From assembly GCA_002401455.1 (NCBI GenBank), contig NVTE01000009.1:17687-81686 (forward strand): a stretch of DNA of 64,000 bases, read 5' to 3'. Both the position numbers and the translations under genes were made by a program. The notes beneath the pieces are model-generated. The model made no database searches and had not been told where the DNA came from. It saw nothing but the letters and a program-made list of their open reading frames with translations. Positions within the stretch are counted from its first letter, which is position 1. Every line of letters starts with the position of its first letter. The DNA comes from Alphaproteobacteria bacterium (GTDB lineage Bacteria > Pseudomonadota > Alphaproteobacteria > Sphingomonadales > Emcibacteraceae). Below, one piece after another: positions 1 to 9,611 of the stretch.

Positions 1-2
1 CC

Positions 3-1631
3 CCCCGCGGCGAACTGGAAACCAGCATCAGCTTTAAGGAAATCGCGAAGAAGTCCCAGGAGATCGGTCGGCGCTTCATCCATTTCGGCATCAAAAAAGG
101 CTCCCGCGTGGCCCTGATTGCCGAAACCAATGATGAATTTGTCTGTTATTTCATCGGCTGCCAATATGCCGGTCTGTTGCCGGTCCCCCTGCCCCTGCCA
201 ACCTCTTTCGGCGGCCGCGAAGGCTATACCGCCCAACTGAACCAGCAAATGAAAAGCTGTGGCGCCCGGGTCGCCATTTCCGCGTCCTATATGCTGCCGT
301 TACTGGATGAGGCCACATCGGGCCTGAAAAAAATGAAATTTGTCGGCACCTCCGACACCTTCGAAGCCCAGGCATCCCTGAAAGAGATCAAGAATGTCGC
401 CCTGCCGGAAGCCCATCCGGAAGACCTGGCCTATCTGCAATATTCATCAGGCAGCACCCGCTTTCCCCATGGCGTGGCCGTAACCCATAAATCCTTGCTG
501 GCCAACTGCCACGGCATTGGCAACGAAGGCATGGACCTGACAGAAGATGACCGGGTTGTTTCCTGGCTGCCCTTCTATCATGATATGGGCCTGGTCGGCA
601 CCCTGCTGGCCCCCATCGCCAATCAGGTGACCACCGACTATCTGGCGACCGAGGCCTTTGCCCGCCGTCCCCTGCAGTGGCTCAAGCTGATTTCAAAAAA
701 TAAGGGCACCCTGGCCTATAGCCCGACCTTTGGCTATGACATCTGCGCCCGTCGCGCCAGCCCGACCAAAATCGCCGACCTGGATTTATCCAGCTGGCGG
801 GTGGCCGGTATTGGCGGCGACATGATCCGGTCCGATGTCCTGACCAATTTCCAGGACACCTTCAAGGACGTTGGTTTCCGACACACAACCTTTGTACCAA
901 GCTATGGCCTGGCGGAATGCACCCTGGCGGTCAGCTTCGCCCGCAAGAATACCGGCTTTGAAATTGACCTGATCGATGAAAAAGTTCTGACTGGCGAAAA
1001 AAAATTCCTGAAAGAAGCCAAGGTCAATGGCAACGGGGTTAATTATCGCAATGTGGTCAATTGTGGCATCCCCATCGCTGAATATGAACTTGAAATTCGC
1101 GATGACAATAATATCGACCTCGGCGAATATCAGATTGGCCGGGTTTGTGTGCGCGGAACCAGCGTCATGGTCGGCTATTTCGAGGACCCCGAGGCCACCG
1201 ACAGCTGCCTGTCCGAAGACAGATGGCTCGATACCGGCGACATGGGTTATATGAAAGAAGGCGCGCTCTATATCATTGGCCGGGTCAAAGACCTGATCAT
1301 TATCAATGGCAAAAACCATTGGCCCCAGGATATTGAATGGGCTGTCGAACAGTTGGACGACCTGCGCAGCGGCGATACCGCGGCCGTATCCATTCCCGGT
1401 GAACGGGATGAGGAGATCCCGGCCATTCTGGTACAATGCCGCACCCGGGACGCCGCAGAACGCACCGCCATGGAAAATAAAATCAAGGACACCGTTCATA
1501 ACATGATCGGCATTTCTCCGGTTGTTGCCTTAATTCCACCGCGCTCTCTGCCCCGCACCTCCTCCGGTAAATTAAGCCGAGTGAAAGCCAGAAAGCAATA
1601 TCTGGCCGGCGACCTGGTTTTTAATTCCTGA
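3..1631 (+). CDS. Fatty acyl-AMP ligase / acyl-ACP(CoA) synthetase, 5' end outside the window; probable sphingolipid-pathway acyl activating enzyme
   Basis: Frame stays open to the window start (PRGELETSISFKEIAKKSQEIGRRF before the listed GTG start at 108). Adenylation motifs YLQYSSGSTRFPHGVAVTH, SWLPFYHDMGL, LDTGDMGYM, IIGRVKDLIIINGKN. Followed by reductase, ACP and SPT. Confidence 0.88.
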   Translation, partial: PRGELETSISFKEIAKKSQEIGRRFIHFGIKKGSRVALIAETNDEFVCYFIGCQYAGLLPVPLPLPTSFGGREGYTAQLNQQMKSCGARVAISASYMLPLLDEATSGLKKMKFVGTSDTFEAQASLKEIKNVALPEAHPEDLAYLQYSSGSTRFPHGVAVTHKSLLANCHGIGNEGMDLTEDDRVVSWLPFYHDMGLVGTLLAPIANQVTTDYLATEAFARRPLQWLKLISKNKGTLAYSPTFGYDICARRASPTKIADLDLSSWRVAGIGGDMIRSDVLTNFQDTFKDVGFRHTTFVPSYGLAECTLAVSFARKNTGFEIDLIDEKVLTGEKKFLKEAKVNGNGVNYRNVVNCGIPIAEYELEIRDDNNIDLGEYQIGRVCVRGTSVMVGYFEDPEATDSCLSEDRWLDTGDMGYMKEGALYIIGRVKDLIIINGKNHWPQDIEWAVEQLDDLRSGDTAAVSIPGERDEEIPAILVQCRTRDAAERTAMENKIKDTVHNMIGISPVVALIPPRSLPRTSSGKLSRVKARKQYLAGDLVFNS

Positions 1632-1729
1632 ACAGTTAATCTAATTATTGACGGATCAACCATCCAGACGGTAACCTGCTCCCACAGAGGTGCCCTAAAG
1701 GAGTGCCAACAAGGGATGCTCAAAGTCAT

Positions 1730-2665
1730 ATGACAAAAATAGCCGCCGTTACCGGTGCCACCGGATTTGTCGGGACACATCTGGTGCGCGACCTGATCGC
1801 CCAGGGTTTTCAGGTCCGGGCTCTGACCCGCAGGCCCCAGCCCCCAACCGACAATATCACCTGGATCGAAGGCGACCTGGACAATCTGCCTGCCCTTGGA
1901 AAACTTATCAAGACGGCGGATGTCCTGTTTCATGTGGCCGGTCTGGTCAAGGCCCGCCAACCCCAGGAATTCGACCGGGTCAACAGCCTGAGCGTCCAGA
2001 CCCTACTCACCGTCATCCATAAATCCACTGCCCAACCGCATTTTATCCTGCTGTCCTCCCTGGCCGCCCGGGAAAGACATCTGTCGAGCTATGCCCAGAG
2101 CAAACGCCGGGGCGAAGAAATCCTGATCGATCAGGCACAAGACCTGCCCTGGACCATCCTGCGGCCGCCGGGAATTTATGGCCCCCACGACATGGAGACC
2201 CTGAAAATATTCAAGGCGGTTACCTGTCGAATCACCCCGCTCCCCGGGGGCGCTAACAACCGGGCCTCCTGGATTTATGCCCCGGATCTCGCCCGTGCCA
2301 TGATCGCCGTCGCCCAGAATCAGGCCTGTTTTGGACAAATTCTGGATGTGGACGATGGCACCCCAGAGGGCTACTCCAATCAGGACATGTATGAAACAGC
2401 CGCAAACATACTGGATATCAGAGCTTTTCAAGTGGTTATTCCCAAATTTATCCTGAAATTTATCGCCCATATCAATGTCTTATTTTCGACATTATTCGGC
2501 TATACCCCCATGGTCACACCCGATAAAGTTAATGAATTATGTTACCCGGACTGGATATGTCGGGGACCACATGTTATGAGAATGACAAACTGGAAACCGG
2601 AAACAGACCTGAAACAGGGGTTTGAAAAAACCTTGAAATGGTATAAAGACCATAATTTAGTATAG
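1730..2665 (+). CDS. NAD(P)-dependent epimerase/dehydratase (extended SDR), CerR-like ceramide reductase candidate
   Basis: Rossmann motif VTGATGFVGTHLV, YAQSKRRGE catalytic motif. Start chosen at MTKIAAVTGATG. Position between acyl ligase and ACP/SPT matches the Caulobacter sphingolipid locus. Confidence 0.82.
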   Translation: MTKIAAVTGATGFVGTHLVRDLIAQGFQVRALTRRPQPPTDNITWIEGDLDNLPALGKLIKTADVLFHVAGLVKARQPQEFDRVNSLSVQTLLTVIHKSTAQPHFILLSSLAARERHLSSYAQSKRRGEEILIDQAQDLPWTILRPPGIYGPHDMETLKIFKAVTCRITPLPGGANNRASWIYAPDLARAMIAVAQNQACFGQILDVDDGTPEGYSNQDMYETAANILDIRAFQVVIPKFILKFIAHINVLFSTLFGYTPMVTPDKVNELCYPDWICRGPHVMRMTNWKPETDLKQGFEKTLKWYKDHNLV

Positions 2666-2742
2666 TGTACCGAGAGCGGTTTCAATTTTGCAGCACAGAT
2701 GTTGCAAGTTTGGTTCTGGCCATAATGCGGATGGAAAAATGT

Positions 2743-2991
2743 ATGACCCAAAGCGTCGATGAAATTTTTGAGCAGATTTGCGCGCTCATCAAGCCCTTCA
2801 ATAATAAGAATGTTCCCCTGAACAAAGACACCGTCTTCAGTGTCGATCTGGAGCTTGATTCCCTAACCGTCATGGATCTTCTGTCTGAAATTGAAGACGA
2901 GTTTGATATCACTGTCCCCCTCAATATGCTTCCTGACCTGGAAACAATTGGCCAATTCACCCAAGCCGTACAGAAATTGCTGAGCGAATAA
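2743..2991 (+). CDS. Acyl carrier protein, SPT-associated
   Basis: Phosphopantetheine attachment motif LELDSLTVMDLL; ~82 aa; start at MTQSVDEIFEQ; stop overlaps the SPT start. Confidence 0.85.
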   Translation: MTQSVDEIFEQICALIKPFNNKNVPLNKDTVFSVDLELDSLTVMDLLSEIEDEFDITVPLNMLPDLETIGQFTQAVQKLLSE

Positions 2992-4220
2992 TGACCCTTG
3001 ATCTTTTTGATAAATTTGACCCGATCCTGAAGGATTACAACAGCCTGCCCGACGGGGCTGCCAATCCTTTCACCGTCAGCATGGAAAAAGTTCTGTCGCC
3101 GACGACCGCCATTATCAATGGCCGGGAAACCATCCTTGCCGGCACCAATAATTATATGGGCATGACCTTTAATGCGGAATGTATCGCCGCCGCCCAAGAA
3201 GCCTTAAGCACCCAGGGCACTGGCACCACCGGTTCGCGAGTCCTCAATGGCACCTATAACAGCCATAAGCAACTGGAAACCACCCTGAAAGAATTCTACG
3301 GTACCGACCATGCCATCGTTTTTTCCACCGGGTATCAGGCCAATCTCGGCGTTATCTCCACCCTGGCCGGGCCTAAAGACTATGTGGTCATTGATGCCGA
3401 CAGTCATGCCAGCATTTATGACGGCTGTGCCATGGGCAACGCCACCGTCGTCCGTTTCAAGCATAATAACCCGGAAAATCTTGATAAACGTCTGACCCGT
3501 ATCCGCCGGGATGACCCGGAAGCCGGCATTCTGGTGGTGCTCGAAGGCGTCTATAGCATGCTCGGTGATCAGGCTCCCCTGAAAGAACTGACCAGAATTT
3601 CCAAAGATCACAAGGCCTATGTCCTGGTGGACGAAGCCCATTCCATTGGTGTCTTCGGCGAAACCGGTCGCGGTGTCGCCCAGGAACAGGGCGTTGAGGA
3701 TCAGGTCGACTTCATCATCGGTACTTTCAGCAAGAGCGTCGGCACCATTGGCGGCTATTGTGTCTCCAACCATCCGAAATTCGAGGCCCTGCGCCTGGTC
3801 TGCCGACCCTATATCTTCACCGCCTCTCTGCCGCCGTCTGTGGTCGCCTCGGCCACTAAGGCCCTGGAACTGATTGCCAGCACCAATCTGCGCAGCAAAC
3901 TGCTGGATAATTCCAGGAAGCTCAACAAAGGGCTGAAATCAATCGGGTTTACCATGGGCACCACCGGGGAAAGCCCCATCGCCGCCATCATCGTCGACGA
4001 CCAGAATACCGCCATTGCTTTCTGGGGCGAAATGCTCAAGGAAGGCGTTTATGTCAATCTGGCCCTGCCGCCAGCAACGCCAAACCGCCTCAATCTGATG
4101 CGCTGCAGCCTGTCTGCCGCTCATACTTTTGAGCAGATTGACTTTATGCTGGAAAAATTCGAATTGGTCGGCAAAAAACTGGGCCTGATCCAGGAAGTCT
4201 CCGCCCGGGCCACAGCTTAA
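2991..4220 (+). CDS. spt: Serine palmitoyltransferase (alpha-oxoamine synthase family, PLP-dependent)
   Basis: GTGTTGSRVLNGTYNSHKQLE, VDEAHSIGVFGETGRG, GTFSKSVGTIGGY (PLP lysine); ACP-SPT adjacency. Confidence 0.9.
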   Translation: MTLDLFDKFDPILKDYNSLPDGAANPFTVSMEKVLSPTTAIINGRETILAGTNNYMGMTFNAECIAAAQEALSTQGTGTTGSRVLNGTYNSHKQLETTLKEFYGTDHAIVFSTGYQANLGVISTLAGPKDYVVIDADSHASIYDGCAMGNATVVRFKHNNPENLDKRLTRIRRDDPEAGILVVLEGVYSMLGDQAPLKELTRISKDHKAYVLVDEAHSIGVFGETGRGVAQEQGVEDQVDFIIGTFSKSVGTIGGYCVSNHPKFEALRLVCRPYIFTASLPPSVVASATKALELIASTNLRSKLLDNSRKLNKGLKSIGFTMGTTGESPIAAIIVDDQNTAIAFWGEMLKEGVYVNLALPPATPNRLNLMRCSLSAAHTFEQIDFMLEKFELVGKKLGLIQEVSARATA

Positions 4221-4227
4221 CCTGGCC

Positions 4228-5226
4228 CTAGCTTAATCTGATGAATTTCAGGCGCTCTGTCACGGTCACGAACAGTTCACCGGCCTCATCGGCCTCATAA
4301 TAACTGCCGTCGAGGACAAATGGAGTCTCCAGCACAATCCGCGCATGCTGAATCTCGGCAATGATATTGCCCGCGTGATCTATGCCGTCATAATTGCCCC
4401 GCAGCATAAGCTTGCCGGTTTCCAGAACCGCCTGGGGTGTATTTTCAACACTGATGAAATGCGCTTTATCCTGACGGTGCCCCAAGGTGTGCTCTGTGCC
4501 CCCCTTTGGTCCGATAGAGATGCCCCAGAAGGCCTGATCAAGAGTGGTGATCAGGACCATGAAAAAATGCCCGACAACGGCGCCCCGCTGATTGCGGTTA
4601 ATGCGGATGGCCTCGTCAAGGCTGAACTTTCCCAGGGCGCTGCGGTAGGCCTTCTGAATCAATGCGATGACATTCAGCCCGGTGCGCATGCGGTACAGAA
4701 AACCACGGGCGGATATTTTACCCTGGAATACTCTTTTTCGCTTGATGATATCGCCAGCGCAAAAGAAAAGCCCATACAGATACCCAATCCCTCTGACCCC
4801 CTCAAGCTTGATCAGGGGATATTCTGTCACCCGGGTCAGCAAATCGCCCTTTTGATGATGCGCCAAAAGGGTTTTCAGGGCGAGGTGGGGTTCGGTCTGG
4901 TTTGCACCAAGATTACCGGCGACGATATTATTGTCGCCCGCTGGCAGGATGGCCAGGGGAATATCCATCTTCTTCAACATCTCTTTTTCAATGATATGTT
5001 CAAAGATGGCAGAGGTAAGGGCCCGGTCGCCGACGATTACAATCGCCTCGACCTCCGCCTGCTGAAACCGGGTCAGGGCTTCGGCAATATCCTTATGCTT
5101 TTCGACCTCATAATGGAAGATGCCCGATCCGTTGGCGATGACGGCACGAATCCTGTCCATCTCCCCGGTCCCTTTAAATGAGGACGGACTGCTTAAAATA
5201 GCGATAATTCCCAACTGCACTTCCAT
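4228..5226 (-). CDS. Divergent diacylglycerol kinase-catalytic-domain-like lipid kinase (ceramide kinase candidate)
   Basis: VIVGDRALTSAIFEHI aligns with the GGDGTxNE motif; LPAGDNNIVAGNLG aligns with the P.GTxND motif; C-terminal LDGSYYE segment. Located in the sphingolipid locus. Confidence 0.6.
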   Translation of the reverse strand: MEVQLGIIAILSSPSSFKGTGEMDRIRAVIANGSGIFHYEVEKHKDIAEALTRFQQAEVEAIVIVGDRALTSAIFEHIIEKEMLKKMDIPLAILPAGDNNIVAGNLGANQTEPHLALKTLLAHHQKGDLLTRVTEYPLIKLEGVRGIGYLYGLFFCAGDIIKRKRVFQGKISARGFLYRMRTGLNVIALIQKAYRSALGKFSLDEAIRINRNQRGAVVGHFFMVLITTLDQAFWGISIGPKGGTEHTLGHRQDKAHFISVENTPQAVLETGKLMLRGNYDGIDHAGNIIAEIQHARIVLETPFVLDGSYYEADEAGELFVTVTERLKFIRLS

Positions 5227-5393
5227 TGTTTTAGTATAAGTGTTTTATTATTTAATATTACTTATTATTTTTGGCCTCATAAAAACCATAAAATCCATTC
5301 ATGAGGTAAAAAAATATTTTCTTTTGACTATATTATTCTATACCAAAAGCTATTAGTTTGAAATTAGGCTAAATCAAGATTAAAAGCGACTTA

Positions 5394-6569
5394 ATGCTGA
5401 AAAAAATTGATATATATATATTACGGCAAATAATTGTCCCCCTGTTCGTAACGCTCGGCATATCGGCGCTGCTGCTATTGCTTGAAAAAATGCTCAGTCT
5501 GTTTGATTTTGTTATCAATCAGGGCGGACCGATTGATATTGTCTGGCGCATGCTGGGCAATCTGATGCCCCAGTATCTGACCCTGGTCCTGCCCCTGTCC
5601 ATGTTTCTGGGGGTATTGCTGGCGGTCCGCAAATTTGCACTCAACAGCGAACTGGACGCCATGCTGGCGGCGGGCATGAGCCTCAACCGGCTGATCGTAT
5701 CGTGCATTTATATCGCCGTCATCCTGCTGATCGTCAATGTCATCGTGGTCGGCTTTGTCCAGCCCTATAGCCGTTATACCTATCAGGGTCTGGTCTTTGA
5801 CATCCGAAGCGGGGCCCTGGGGGCCAGCATCAAGGCCGGAGAATTTACCTCGCTGGGCAATGGCCTGACCCTGCGGATCGAAGAATCCCGGGATTCAGGC
5901 CGGGAACTGATTGATATTTTCGCCCAGAAAGAATCCGCCGACGGCCGCATTCAGTCCATCAGCGCCAAAAAAGGCAACTTTTTTATCTCGCCCGACAAAC
6001 GCTATATGATCCTCAGGCTCTATGATGGAACTCTGATTGACCTGGACATCACCCAAAGCCGCCCCAGTATTGTTAATTTTGATTTGCATGACCTGCCACT
6101 GGCCGTACCCAATTTCGCCACCTTCCGGGAGCGGGGCGAAGAAGCCAAGGAAATGACCATCCTTGAACTGTGGCAGGCACGCAACAGTGATGACCCGGAG
6201 ATCATTGCCATGATCCATTCCCGCACCGCCCGTGCTCTCTCGATATTGATTGTTCCGTTTCTGGCGGTCCCGCTCGGGCTGGTGGCCAAACGGTCCGGCC
6301 GGGCACTTGGCATTACGGTCGGGGTTGTCATTCTGCTGATTTACCACAAAATTCTGGAATTTGGCCTGGGATTTTCCGCCACCGGGGATGTTTCTCCCTG
6401 GCTGGTGATCTGGCTGCCGACGCTGTTGCTGATCCTACTCACCGCCCGATTATATTACATTGGGACCTACAAAGTCGGCGGCCTGCCGCTGAGAAGGATT
6501 GAAATTATCTACGAAGTAACAGTCGATGCCATAAGCCGCATGATCAACCGGTTACGGGCGGTAAATTAA
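5394..6569 (+). CDS. LptF-type permease (YjgP/YjgQ family)
   Basis: N-terminal IDIYILRQIIVPLFVTLG, TM bundle, periplasmic beta-jellyroll segment, C-terminal TM segment LGLVAKRSGRALGITVGVVILLIYHKILEFG. Confidence 0.88.
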   Translation: MLKKIDIYILRQIIVPLFVTLGISALLLLLEKMLSLFDFVINQGGPIDIVWRMLGNLMPQYLTLVLPLSMFLGVLLAVRKFALNSELDAMLAAGMSLNRLIVSCIYIAVILLIVNVIVVGFVQPYSRYTYQGLVFDIRSGALGASIKAGEFTSLGNGLTLRIEESRDSGRELIDIFAQKESADGRIQSISAKKGNFFISPDKRYMILRLYDGTLIDLDITQSRPSIVNFDLHDLPLAVPNFATFRERGEEAKEMTILELWQARNSDDPEIIAMIHSRTARALSILIVPFLAVPLGLVAKRSGRALGITVGVVILLIYHKILEFGLGFSATGDVSPWLVIWLPTLLLILLTARLYYIGTYKVGGLPLRRIEIIYEVTVDAISRMINRLRAVN

Positions 6570-6570
6570 G

Positions 6571-7698
6571 ATGGAAAGATTTCTCAAATATTCCAGCCAC
6601 CTGGGAGGGATCATTAATCCGGGTAGTATGGACATCTATGTGGCCAAACTGTTTGCCAGCCGCTATATTTTTATTCTGTGTGGGCTGGTGGCGACGCTGC
6701 AAATGCTCGACTTATTGTCAGAATCTGATAATATTCTGGCCGGAGAAGGCGCGGTTTACACAGACCTTTGGCGTTATGTTACCTTAAGAACCCCAACCTT
6801 ACTCTCGCTGTTCTCGCCCTTTGTCGCCCTGCTATCTGCCATCATGTGCCTGGCCGGCCTCAATGTGCACAGCGAAATTATCATCATGAAAACCGCCGGC
6901 TGGTCGGCGTTCAGAATTATCACACCCATGATCATGGTATCCCTGTTGATCGGCGCCCTGCATTTTGTCTTCACCGAGACCGTGACCATCGGGGCCAAGG
7001 CGGAGCTTCGCAACTGGAAAGAAAATAAATATGCCACTGACCTGCCCCCGGCACCGGATACAGTCTATGATACCTGGGTCAATGATGGCAATAACCTGAT
7101 CAAGGCGGAAAGTGCCAGCCGCAACGGCAGCATCCTGCTACTGGACAAGGTCACCCAGTATATCCGGGATAAAGACCTGCGCATCACATCCCTAATCAAG
7201 GCTGATTTTGCCGTCTACCGCGATGGAAAGTGGACCATGTTTGAGGTCAGGGAATTTGACATCCGGACCCTGAAAGTGACCCCCATGGAAAATCTGGTCT
7301 GGGAAACGGGCATTCTGCCGGAACGGTTCATCGCCCTGGCCCTCAAGCCGGATCAGGTGAATTTGCAACGGCTCAGGACCGCCATTACTCAGCTCAAGAA
7401 AGAAGGCCACAATACCGCAGGCTTTGAAACCATGCTCTATCAAAAATTTGTCTCACCCCTCAGCACCTTGCTGATGCCCCTTCTGGCGGGCTTGGCAGCT
7501 TTCGGACTGCATCGGGGCGGTGGACTGTTCGCCCGTATTGCCCTGACCGGAGCTATGGGTTTTGGCTATTTTGTTATCAACAACCTGTTTGTCGCCCTCG
7601 GTCAGTATGGCGCGGTGCCCCCGCTGGTTGGTGCCTGGTTGCCCTTTTTACTATTTTTCCTCACCGGCCTGTCTTTCATCCTGCTCACAGAAGAATAA
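6571..7698 (+). CDS. LptG-type permease (YjgP/YjgQ family)
   Basis: SMDIYVAKLFASRYIFILCGLVATLQMLDLL; abuts the LptF-like gene; C-terminal AFGLHRGGGLFARIALTGAMGFGYFVINNLFVALG. Confidence 0.87.
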   Translation: MERFLKYSSHLGGIINPGSMDIYVAKLFASRYIFILCGLVATLQMLDLLSESDNILAGEGAVYTDLWRYVTLRTPTLLSLFSPFVALLSAIMCLAGLNVHSEIIIMKTAGWSAFRIITPMIMVSLLIGALHFVFTETVTIGAKAELRNWKENKYATDLPPAPDTVYDTWVNDGNNLIKAESASRNGSILLLDKVTQYIRDKDLRITSLIKADFAVYRDGKWTMFEVREFDIRTLKVTPMENLVWETGILPERFIALALKPDQVNLQRLRTAITQLKKEGHNTAGFETMLYQKFVSPLSTLLMPLLAGLAAFGLHRGGGLFARIALTGAMGFGYFVINNLFVALGQYGAVPPLVGAWLPFLLFFLTGLSFILLTEE

Positions 7699-7718
7699 CT
7701 CAGATTAAGAGACCTCAT

Positions 7719-8864
7719 ATGACGACACCAATCACCATCAAAGAAGTGACCAGCAAACAGGACCTGAAGCGGTTCGTCACATTGCCCTGGAGCCTCTATA
7801 AAGACGACCCCAACTGGGTTGCCCCCCTGGTCATGGAACGGATGGAGGTCCTGGACCAGAAGAAGAACCCTTATTTTGAACATGCCCGGGCCAAACTGTG
7901 GCTCGCGCTCAAAGACGGGGTGGTTGTCGGCCGGATCACGGCACAGATTGATGAGCTTGTGGAACAACGGCATCAGGAGAAAATTGGCCATTTCGGCTTT
8001 TTTGAATGCATCAATGACCAGAAGGCCGCCGGGGCGCTGCTGGACACCGCCATGGCTTGGCTGAAAAGTGACGGCCGGACCAAGGTGATCGGCCCCTTCA
8101 GCCTGTCGATCAATGAAGAAGCCGGCATGCTGGTCGACGGATTTGATACCCCGCCCAGCCTGATGATGAATCACGCCCTGCCCTATTACCAGGACCTGAT
8201 GTCTGCCTACGGTATGGAGAAAATCAAGGACCTCTGGGCCTATTACCTGAGATTTGACAAGGACGTATTGCCCCCGACCATCAATAAACTGATCAAGCGC
8301 AGCATGCGGGATGGCAAAGTCCGACTGCGTAAGATCAATATGAAAAATTATGAACAGGATATGAAAACCATCCTCGATATCTTTAACGATGCCTGGTCGG
8401 AAAACTGGATGGCCCTGCCCTTCACCGATGCCGAACTGGCCAAAACAATCAAGGATTTGAAACTTCTAATCAGGCCGAATTTCACCTATATTGCCGAATA
8501 TGACGGCGTGCCCATGGCCATGATGGTGACCCTGCCCAACCTCAATGAAATTATTGCGGATCTCGACGGAAAATTACTCCCCCTTGGCATCTTCAAGCTA
8601 TTGTGGCGGCTGAAAGTGAACCCGACCTATAAAACCGTACGGGTGCCCCTGATGGGGGTCCGGAAAGAATTCCAGAATACCGTTGTCGGCGGGGCCATGG
8701 CCTTTGCCCTGATAGAGGAATGCCGCCAGCAGGCGGAAAAGGCCGGCTGCACCCACGCGGAGCTGTCCTGGGTCCTGGAAGACAACACCCGCCTGACAAA
8801 AATGCTCGAGACCATCGGCTGCTGGCGCTACAAAAATTACCGCATGTACACAAAAGAACTGTGA
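7719..8864 (+). CDS. bCerS-like bacterial ceramide synthase (GNAT-like N-acyltransferase)
   Basis: LPWSLYKDDPNWVAPLVMERMEVLDQKKNPYFEHARAKLWLA and C-terminal GNAT-like fold; family and location match the bCerS gene of Caulobacter-type sphingolipid loci. Confidence 0.75.
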   Translation: MTTPITIKEVTSKQDLKRFVTLPWSLYKDDPNWVAPLVMERMEVLDQKKNPYFEHARAKLWLALKDGVVVGRITAQIDELVEQRHQEKIGHFGFFECINDQKAAGALLDTAMAWLKSDGRTKVIGPFSLSINEEAGMLVDGFDTPPSLMMNHALPYYQDLMSAYGMEKIKDLWAYYLRFDKDVLPPTINKLIKRSMRDGKVRLRKINMKNYEQDMKTILDIFNDAWSENWMALPFTDAELAKTIKDLKLLIRPNFTYIAEYDGVPMAMMVTLPNLNEIIADLDGKLLPLGIFKLLWRLKVNPTYKTVRVPLMGVRKEFQNTVVGGAMAFALIEECRQQAEKAGCTHAELSWVLEDNTRLTKMLETIGCWRYKNYRMYTKEL

Positions 8865-8945
8865 ACAGACATATTCCTGCCCCATATGCCTGCCAATGTG
8901 GCCCTATTGAAACTATAAAATACACCAATTACCGGACCAGAATAT

Positions 8946-9605
8946 ATGCCTGAAGATCAGATGACACCCCCAAAAAAAACATTGTTCCAGCGGATGAAAA
9001 CCTATTTCATCACCGGCCTTGTCGTCGCCTCACCTGTGGGGATCACCATCTATCTGGCTCTGGCGTTCATTGACCTGATTGACCGCAACGTCAAACCCCT
9101 GATCCCCGATGCCTATAACCCCGAAACCTATCTGCCCTTCCCCCTGCCGGGCCTGGGCCTGGTGTTTCTGTTTTTGATGCTGACAGTGCTCGGATTTTTT
9201 GCCGCCAATTTTCTCGGCAAATATCTGATCCGGGTCGGCGAGCGACTGCTCAACCGCATGCCGGTAATCCGTAGCGTTTATAACACCCTGAAGCAAATTT
9301 TCGAGACCGTAATTTCCGAAAATAAAGGCAGTTTTCAGGAAGTGGTGCTGATCGAATATCCGCGCAAGGACCTGTGGGCCATCGCCTTCATCTCCGGGGA
9401 AAATACCGGAGAAATACAGGAAAAGCTGAGCCATGACGTGGTCAATGTCTTCCTGCCGACAACGCCAAATCCCACATCGGGCTTTCTGTTATTTGTGCCC
9501 CGGAAAGATATTATCCGGCTCGACATGAGCCCCGATGAGGGGGCAAAATATGTCATCTCAGCCGGCTTGGTCGACCCCAGCAACCTGCCCCGAAAAGAAG
9601 ACTGA
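8946..9605 (+). CDS. DUF502 family membrane protein
   Basis: YFITGLVVASPVGITIYLAL..D, RIPVI/RMPVIRSVYNTLKQIFET, TTPNPTSGFLLFVPRKDI. Confidence 0.88.
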   Translation: MPEDQMTPPKKTLFQRMKTYFITGLVVASPVGITIYLALAFIDLIDRNVKPLIPDAYNPETYLPFPLPGLGLVFLFLMLTVLGFFAANFLGKYLIRVGERLLNRMPVIRSVYNTLKQIFETVISENKGSFQEVVLIEYPRKDLWAIAFISGENTGEIQEKLSHDVVNVFLPTTPNPTSGFLLFVPRKDIIRLDMSPDEGAKYVISAGLVDPSNLPRKED

Positions 9606-9611
9606 AGCTCC

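Noticed and set aside
786-1499. 237-aa minus-strand ORF within the acyl ligase gene
   Set aside because: Antisense shadow of a strongly supported adenylation-domain protein.
4345-5181. 278-aa plus-strand ORF opposite the DAGK-like gene
   Set aside because: The minus-strand ORF is longer and has DAGK-like motifs and synteny support; the plus ORF is a shadow.
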